NCBI GenBank assembly: GCA_020722625.1
Contig: DYKK01000122.1
Span: forward strand, 1-9,016
From: Anaeromyxobacter dehalogenans
GTDB taxonomy: Bacteria; Myxococcota_A; UBA9042; DTJE01
Length of the DNA stretch: 9,016 nucleotides
Reading direction: 5' to 3'
Part shown: positions 5,096-9,016 of the stretch, one piece after another
Numbering within the stretch: position 1 is the stretch's first letter
How the letters are laid out: every line of letters begins with the position of its first letter
Made by a program: the position numbers and the translations under genes
Notes under the pieces: model-generated
What the model saw: the letters and a program-made list of their open reading frames with translations, nothing else
Databases searched by the model: none
Told to the model about the DNA's origin: nothing

Positions 5096-6334
5096 CTACC
5101 CATCCGTCTGCCCGGTCTCGTCGCAGGCGACGTGGACCAGCAGGACCAGCAGGAACAGGACCGCCGCGGGCCACGCCACGAGCCACGGCACCTCCGCGAT
5201 GCGCGGGGAGCCCTCGGCGATCAGGGTCCCGAGCGAGGCGTGCGGGGCCTGGACCCCGAGGCCCAGGAACGACAGGAACGCCTCCTCCTTGATGGAGGCG
5301 GGCACGAGGAGGGCCGTCCACGTCAGGATGGGCCTGCGGGCGTTGGGGAGGATGTGAGTCGCGCACAGGCGGACAAGCCCGCACCCCATCGAGCGGGCCG
5401 CGACGACGTACGGGGCCTGGCGGAGCGAGGCGACCAGGTGATGGACCGTGCGGGCCATCCCGAGCCACTGGACGCACACGATGGCCAGAAGGAGGTTCAG
5501 CAGCGAGGGTCCGACCAGCGAGATCAGCAGGATGACCACGAACAAGAACGGAAGCCCGTAGAGGACATCCACGACGCGCATCAGCACGGTGGCCACCGGG
5601 CCCCCGGCCATCCCGGCGGTCGCCCCGTACACGACGCCGACTCCGGCCGCGGTCACGGCCGCGGTTGCCCCCACGAGCACCGACAGTCGGAGCCCCTCCA
5701 GCAGGCGGACCAGGGCGTCCCGGCCCAGGGCGTCCGACCCGAGGAGGTGCGGCCTGGCCGTCGGCGCGCCCAAGAACTCGTCGCGGGTGACCGTGCGGTC
5801 GGCGTCCGAGTCCATCGCCGCCAGCGACTCGCCGGTCAACCGGAGGAACCGCGACGCCTCGACGAGCGCCGGGATGGGACACGCATCCGGCCCGCAGGCA
5901 TCCAGGATCGGTCCCGCCCACGCCGGCCAGCCGGCGAGGGCGTCGCGCACCTCGGACAACGGGACGACGCCCTCGGGACCGCCGGACTGCCACGCCCGCG
6001 CCATGACCATCGAGAGGGCGCGAAACGCGGCGGCGGCCCTGGCGAGGAGCGGGCCTGCATCCCCGGGTCGTCCGGACCCCAGGGGGATTCCCTCGCTGGA
6101 CCCCGGGGGACCGCCGGCCGTCAGGAGGTCGAAGGCGCCCCGGTCCCCGTCCAGGACCTGCCGGTGGTCGGGGACGTCGCAAAACCCGGGCGGCGCGTAT
6201 GGAAACGCCGTGTGGATCTCGTCGGACGAGAAGCCGACGACCCACCGGGCGGTCTCCGGGCCCGCCACCGCGGCCGCGACCAGGACCCCGATCCCGGCGA
6301 GGACCATCCCCCGCGTGCCTCGGACCCACCTCAT
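5096..6334 (-). CDS. ABC transporter permease, DppC/OppC family, with EF-hand insert
   Basis: A 412-residue inner-membrane permease of a peptide/nickel-type importer, about 100 residues longer than the usual 280-310. Residues 9-24 form the first membrane helix. The family signature resumes at HLLGSDALGRDALVRLLEGLRLSVLVG (196-222), followed by further helices and the EAA-type coupling loop VVAARSMGCGLVRLCATHILPN (310-331), which contacts the ATPase. LSFLGLGVQAPHASLG (354-369) is diagnostic of DppC. The extra segment (about 25-195) is extracytoplasmic. Its last part, DSDADRTVTRDE (175-186), has Asp at positions 1, 3 and 5, Val at 8 and Glu at 12, a canonical EF-hand calcium loop; residues 117-128 look like a degenerate second loop. 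ATG at 6334 overlaps the stop of the DppB-like gene (ATGA), and GGAGAG (6343-6348) precedes it by 8 bases. Confidence 0.9.
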   Translation of the reverse strand: MRWVRGTRGMVLAGIGVLVAAAVAGPETARWVVGFSSDEIHTAFPYAPPGFCDVPDHRQVLDGDRGAFDLLTAGGPPGSSEGIPLGSGRPGDAGPLLARAAAAFRALSMVMARAWQSGGPEGVVPLSEVRDALAGWPAWAGPILDACGPDACPIPALVEASRFLRLTGESLAAMDSDADRTVTRDEFLGAPTARPHLLGSDALGRDALVRLLEGLRLSVLVGATAAVTAAGVGVVYGATAGMAGGPVATVLMRVVDVLYGLPFLFVVILLISLVGPSLLNLLLAIVCVQWLGMARTVHHLVASLRQAPYVVAARSMGCGLVRLCATHILPNARRPILTWTALLVPASIKEEAFLSFLGLGVQAPHASLGTLIAEGSPRIAEVPWLVAWPAAVLFLLVLLVHVACDETGQTDG

Positions 6335-7506
6335 GGCCACCACTCTCCGGACCGGGCCTCCGGCGGCCGGACGCCCTCCCGGAACCTCCCCGCGCGCAGG
6401 CGGGGGTCCAGGACCGGGTGCAGGAGGGCCGCCAGGCTGGTCAGGGCCACCAGAAGGACGCTGTACAGCAGCACGACCCCCATCACGAGCGGGTAGTCGC
6501 GGTTGAGGGCGGCCCCGATCAGGTGGCGCGAGACGCCGGGCAGGTTGAAGACGCGCTCCACGACGAGGGATCCCGACAGGAGTCCGGCCACGACCGGAGG
6601 CAGGTAGCCGAGCATCGGGATCGCGGCGTGGCGCAGGGCGTGGACACCCGCCAGCCGCCAGGGGGACAGCCCCCGGGCCCTCAGGTGGAGGGCCGTGGCC
6701 CCGTTCAGGAAACCCGCGGCGCCGGCCCGCGTCATCCGCTGCATCACCCCGGCCACGATCAGCCCCAGGGTCGCGGCGGGCAGGACCAGGTCGGAGGGCC
6801 GTTCGAGACCCCCGGGTGCGAAGACCGGAACCCTCACCGCGAACAGATACAGCAAGAACGGTCCCAGGACGATCGCGGGGACGCTGACCTGGGCGGTCGA
6901 GACCGCGGTCAGGAGGCGGTCGCTCCAGGTCCCCTCGCGCGCCGCGGCGAACAGGCCCGCGGGGACGCCCAGGACCGCCGCGACGAGCAGGGCCAGGAGC
7001 CCGAGCGTGGCCGAGACGGGGAGGCTCCTCGCGAGCGTCTCGCGCACCGTGCGCTCGCCCCGGCTCCCGTAGGTGACGCCGAGGTCCAGGGTCATGATCG
7101 AGGCCATGGCGCGCCCGTAGCGCACCCACGGCGACGGCCGGACCACCAGGAGGACCTCGCCGGCCCGGACCTCCTCGCCCGGGCCGGCCAGGACCACCGA
7201 GACCTCGCCCCCGTGGGGGGCCTCGGCCCGGCACGGCCCCGGGCCGCGGATGCGCGCGGCCTCGCCCCCGGACGACAGCCGGGCGCCCTCGCCCGCGACG
7301 GCCTCGATCACGCCGTCACACGGGGCCCGCACCAGGTCCGCGAGCCCGAGGTTCGCGAGGTTGCCCGCCTCGATCAGGGGGTCGAGGCGCCGCTCGCCGG
7401 AGGCCGGTCCCCCGGGGGCCCGCTCCATCAGGAAGAAGGTCCCCGTGGCGATGGCCCACAGCGTCAGGACCATCGCCAGAAGCGTCCGTGCGGCCTGGCG
7501 GAACAT
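6331..7506 (-). CDS. ABC transporter permease, DppB/OppB family, with lipoyl-like insert
   Basis: A 391-residue inner-membrane permease paired with the DppC-like gene that overlaps its stop codon. The first helix is at 8-27, followed by FLMERAPGGPA, the equivalent of the DppB RLAPGDPA motif. The family body runs from LDLGVTYGSRGERTVRETLARSLPVSATL (140-168) through the coupling loop LRARGLSPWRLAGVHALRHAAIPML (275-299), VVERVFNLPGVSRHLIGAALNRDYPL (315-340) and the terminal LDPRLR. Between them, residues 59-123 read as a lipoyl/biotinyl-type barrel-sandwich domain: APCDGVIEAV with GARLSSGGEAARI, then EAPHGGEVSVVLAGPGEEVRAGEVLLVV. There is no modifiable lysine, and none in the whole protein. No ATPase or binding protein is nearby, so the transported substrate is unknown. 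ATG at 7506 lacks a Shine-Dalgarno sequence. Confidence 0.9.
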   Translation of the reverse strand: MFRQAARTLLAMVLTLWAIATGTFFLMERAPGGPASGERRLDPLIEAGNLANLGLADLVRAPCDGVIEAVAGEGARLSSGGEAARIRGPGPCRAEAPHGGEVSVVLAGPGEEVRAGEVLLVVRPSPWVRYGRAMASIMTLDLGVTYGSRGERTVRETLARSLPVSATLGLLALLVAAVLGVPAGLFAAAREGTWSDRLLTAVSTAQVSVPAIVLGPFLLYLFAVRVPVFAPGGLERPSDLVLPAATLGLIVAGVMQRMTRAGAAGFLNGATALHLRARGLSPWRLAGVHALRHAAIPMLGYLPPVVAGLLSGSLVVERVFNLPGVSRHLIGAALNRDYPLVMGVVLLYSVLLVALTSLAALLHPVLDPRLRAGRFREGVRPPEARSGEWWP

Positions 7507-7512
7507 GGGGGG

Positions 7513-7518
7513 ATGGTA
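7513..7518 (-). promoter_or_regulatory. Candidate -10 box giving a leaderless permease mRNA
   Basis: On the minus strand TACCAT (4 of 6 for TATAAT, fits TANNNT) ends 6 bases before the ATG of the DppB-like gene, and only six C residues lie between. Transcription would start at or next to the ATG, which fits the lack of a ribosome-binding site. A weak -35 candidate TTGGAC (7534-7539) is at a short 15-base spacing. Confidence 0.3.
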
Positions 7519-7564
7519 GCACGGGTTGCGGCTGTCCAATGGCAGCCTCGACACCCCCTCCCCC

Positions 7565-7678
7565 GCGACCAACGTGGCACTGGCACTGACACTGGCCCTG
7601 ACACTGTCACTGACACTGTCCACTGTCCCTGCCACTGCCACAGCCCACTGTCGACTGGCTACTGACTTCTGTTTCTGG
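7565..7678. repeat. Interspersed CACTGN repeat, copy C (longest)
   Basis: The core GCGACCAACGTGG (7565-7577) is followed by seven uninterrupted six-base units, five CACTGN and two close variants counted within 7578-7619 at most. Degenerating units of six or seven bases then continue to TTCTGG at 7673-7678. This is the most regular array in the window and the best copy for defining the family. Confidence 0.8.
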
Positions 7679-7705
7679 AACCGGGTTCCGGCATCCGGGA
7701 TCCGG
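7677..7705. repeat. Cluster of short palindromes between repeat copies C and D
   Basis: GGAACC-G-GGTTCC (7677-7689) is a perfect 6-base inverted repeat around one base. It is followed by ATCCGGGAT (7693-7701) and GGATCC (7698-7703), giving a run of CCGG words alternating with TTC/ATC. Stems are too short and loops too small for stable terminators; it looks like part of the same intergenic repeat complex. Confidence 0.45.
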
Positions 7706-7746
7706 GGTCGCGGTGTCCGTGAAACCGTCGTCACACGCCGCTCACC

Positions 7747-7827
7747 GCGTCCAACGTGGCCCTGACACCGACCCTGTCCCTGCCCCTGCCACCGTCACTG
7801 ACCACTGAATACTGCTACTGAAACTGC
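7747..7827. repeat. Interspersed CACTGN repeat, copy D
   Basis: The core GCGTCCAACGTGG (7747-7759) is followed by seven six-base units (CCCTGA, CACCGA, CCCTGT, CCCTGC twice, CACCGT, CACTGA; 7760-7801), then CCACTGA, ATACTGC, TACTGA and AACTGC to 7827. The same orientation as copies A, B and C relative to the plus strand. It starts about 55 bases beyond the tilS stop codon. Confidence 0.75.
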
Positions 7828-7881
7828 ATCCATCATCCCTGGTTCCGTCACGGTTCGCGAAGCCGGTGTCTTGTGGGACGC

Positions 7882-8901
7882 TCATCGCCGCCGGTCGCGC
7901 GGTCGCGGCTCCCCGAGCGTCATCCTCAATCCCCGCTTCTCCCACCGGACCGTGACGCCGCGGGGCAGGTGCAGGACCGCGGGCCGCGACGAGGGCGGCG
8001 ACGAGGCCACCCTCAGGACGGCCCGCACGTGCGGCCGCGACAGCCCGAGGGGGGCGCCCGTGAGGTCGTGGAACGCGGAAAGGACCAGGTACGGTCGCAA
8101 GGCCTGGTCCGCCGCGAACCAGGCGGAGGCGGGGATCCGGCGTTCCTGGGGCCCCTCCCGCAGGACCGTCCCCGCGATCGCGCGACCGATCCAGTCATGC
8201 AGGTCCCTCGCGTCGTCCGCGAGGTCCGACAGCGCGAACTCGACCCGCGGATTCAGCCGCCGCAGGGCCGGAAGGACCCGGGCGCGGACCCGGTTCCGCA
8301 GGAAGCGCGCGTCCCGGTTCGTCGGGTCCTCGCGGAACGGGAGGCCCCGGGCGCGGGCGAATCGCCGCACCTCGTCGCGGGTCGCGCACAGGAGGGGGCG
8401 GATGAACCCGTCGCCCCGGTCCGGCTCCACCCCGGCCAGTCCCGCCGGACCGGTCCCGCGGATCAACCGCATCAGGACGGTCTCGGCCTGGTCCGTCGCG
8501 GTGTGCGCGGTCGCCACTACGCCGGCCCGGACCTCGCGCGCCATCTCGGCCAGCAGGGCGTACCGGACGTCCCGCGCGGCCTCCTCGAGGGTCCGCCCGC
8601 GCTCGCGGGCCGCCGCGCGCACGTCCGCGCGGCGGACCACGGACTGAAGGCCCAGGGCGCGCGCGTGAGTCTCGACGAAGTCCGCGTCCGCGCCCGACGA
8701 CGGCCGCAAGCGATGGTCCACGTGACCCACGACCAGCCCGACCCCGAGGGCGCCGCGGACGCGCACGAGGCAGTCCAGGAGGACCATGGAGTCCGCCCCC
8801 CCTGAGACCGCGACCACCAGGGTCCCCTCGGTCGGGAACAGTCCCCGAGACCGGCCGTACTCGAGCACGCGCGCCGGCAGGTCCTTCCTGCGGGAGGTCA
8901 C
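7882..8901 (-). CDS. tilS: tRNA(Ile)-lysidine synthetase
   Basis: A 339-residue cytosolic enzyme that joins lysine to C34 of the CAU anticodon tRNA-Ile using ATP, changing both its codon reading (AUA) and its charging from Met to Ile. The N-type ATP pyrophosphatase loop is SGGADS (33-38). It is followed by GHVDHRLR (59-66), LEEAARDVRY (105-114), and TAHTATDQAETVLMRLIRGTG (131-151), the TilS signature. FREDPTNRDARFLRNRVRARVLP (189-211) covers the tRNA-contact region. It is shorter than the about 430-residue Escherichia coli enzyme and has only a reduced C-terminal part. GTG at 8901 is chosen because it overlaps the upstream stop (GTGA) and follows GGAGG (8909-8913) by 7 bases. It is translationally coupled to the unknown gene before it. 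Confidence 0.95.
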   Translation of the reverse strand: MTSRRKDLPARVLEYGRSRGLFPTEGTLVVAVSGGADSMVLLDCLVRVRGALGVGLVVGHVDHRLRPSSGADADFVETHARALGLQSVVRRADVRAAARERGRTLEEAARDVRYALLAEMAREVRAGVVATAHTATDQAETVLMRLIRGTGPAGLAGVEPDRGDGFIRPLLCATRDEVRRFARARGLPFREDPTNRDARFLRNRVRARVLPALRRLNPRVEFALSDLADDARDLHDWIGRAIAGTVLREGPQERRIPASAWFAADQALRPYLVLSAFHDLTGAPLGLSRPHVRAVLRVASSPPSSRPAVLHLPRGVTVRWEKRGLRMTLGEPRPRDRRR

Positions 8902-9016
8902 GGCTTCGCCTCCGTCTTCCCGGCGGGCGCGGCCGACTCCGGGGTCGCGGGAGCCGGAGGCTCGAGCGGGGCCGCGAGAGATCGGGCGGACGAGTCCGCC
9001 GCGGGTCGCACGACCA
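8898..9016 (-). CDS. Unknown protein, C-terminal tail only (5' part outside window)
   Basis: The minus-strand frame is open from the window edge to a TGA at 8898-8900, giving at least 38 residues that end TPESAAPAGKTEAKP. The tail is rich in Ala, Pro and Ser and looks disordered. It is called real because its stop overlaps the tilS start in a GTGA arrangement and the tilS ribosome-binding site lies within it. Nothing in the fragment identifies a family. Confidence 0.5.
   Translation of the reverse strand, partial: VVRPAADSSARSLAAPLEPPAPATPESAAPAGKTEAKP

Larger units (their letters stand above)
7507..7881. other. Gene-free region between tilS and the permease operon, repeat-filled
   Basis: These 375 bases lie downstream of tilS and upstream of the permease pair, all on the minus strand. 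About half is CACTGN-type repeat (copies C and D), separated by a G+C-rich stretch with small palindromes (7677-7705). I saw no tRNA, no convincing terminator for tilS and no protein-coding pattern. The open frames across copy C simply translate the six-base repeat as alternating dipeptides. The permease promoter, if any, must be in the last 60 bases or inside the repeat. Confidence 0.6.

Noticed and set aside
4271..6496. 741-residue plus-strand open frame
   Set aside because: It is antisense to the unknown exported protein and the DppC-like permease, both with clear domain or signal evidence; high G+C makes long shadow frames common.
6331..7234. Upstream extension of the DppC-like frame to 7234
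   Set aside because: That part is out of frame with the conserved DppB-like gene; the ATG at 6334 with GGAGAG and an ATGA overlap is the real start.
7143..7330. Biotin or lipoate attachment site in the permease insert
   Set aside because: The fold motifs are present but the lysine at the hairpin is replaced; no lysine exists in the segment.
7526..7765. Plus-strand frame with ALTLSLTL-type repeats, resembling a low-complexity peptide
   Set aside because: It is a direct translation of the CACTGN hexamer array and has no start signal; a repeat artefact is the simpler reading.
7850..7875. TTCGCGAA palindrome as a tilS terminator
   Set aside because: The flanking bases do not extend the stem beyond the 8-base palindrome and there is no T-run.

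Overview
The window is very G+C-rich bacterial DNA, with strongly G/C-ending codons, arginine used far more than lysine, and GTG as a start codon. tilS (tRNA-Ile lysidine synthetase) makes it bacterial. Two exported proteins with signal peptides and a pair of inner-membrane ABC permeases suggest a free-living cell. Phylum cannot be fixed from sequence reading alone; a high-GC, deep-branching Gram-negative lineage (for example Planctomycetota, Myxococcota or Acidobacteriota) is only a guess.

Layout on the left: a plus-strand pair opens the window, the C-terminal part of a probable radical SAM protein (1-606) followed 23 bases later by a family 2 glycosyltransferase (630-1454). A 328-base convergent gap (1455-1782) holds hairpins, a 24-base direct repeat and two copies of a CACTGN-type repeat. 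A glyoxalase-II-like metallo-beta-lactamase hydrolase (1783-2424, minus) is divergent from an exported five-repeat beta-propeller plus transglutaminase protein (2531-4135, plus), with overlapping candidate promoters between them. That gene runs tail to tail, only 3 bases apart, into a minus-strand exported protein of unknown function (4139-4957).

Layout on the right: everything is on the minus strand. In transcription order it is the tail of an unknown gene (8898-9016), tilS (7882-8901, coupled by a GTGA overlap), a 375-base gap with two more copies of the CACTGN repeat (7507-7881), then two DppB/DppC-type ABC permeases (6331-7506 and 5096-6334, coupled by an ATGA overlap). No ATPase or solute-binding protein for these permeases lies in the window.

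Most unusual: both permeases carry an extra extracytoplasmic domain after their first membrane helix. The DppB-like one has what reads as a complete lipoyl/biotinyl-type barrel-sandwich fold without the modifiable lysine, and the DppC-like one has about 170 residues ending in a canonical EF-hand calcium loop. The second notable point is the interspersed repeat (core GCGNCCAACGTGG followed by CNCTGN units), present in both gene-free stretches and also supplying the C-terminal tail and stop codon of the glycosyltransferase.
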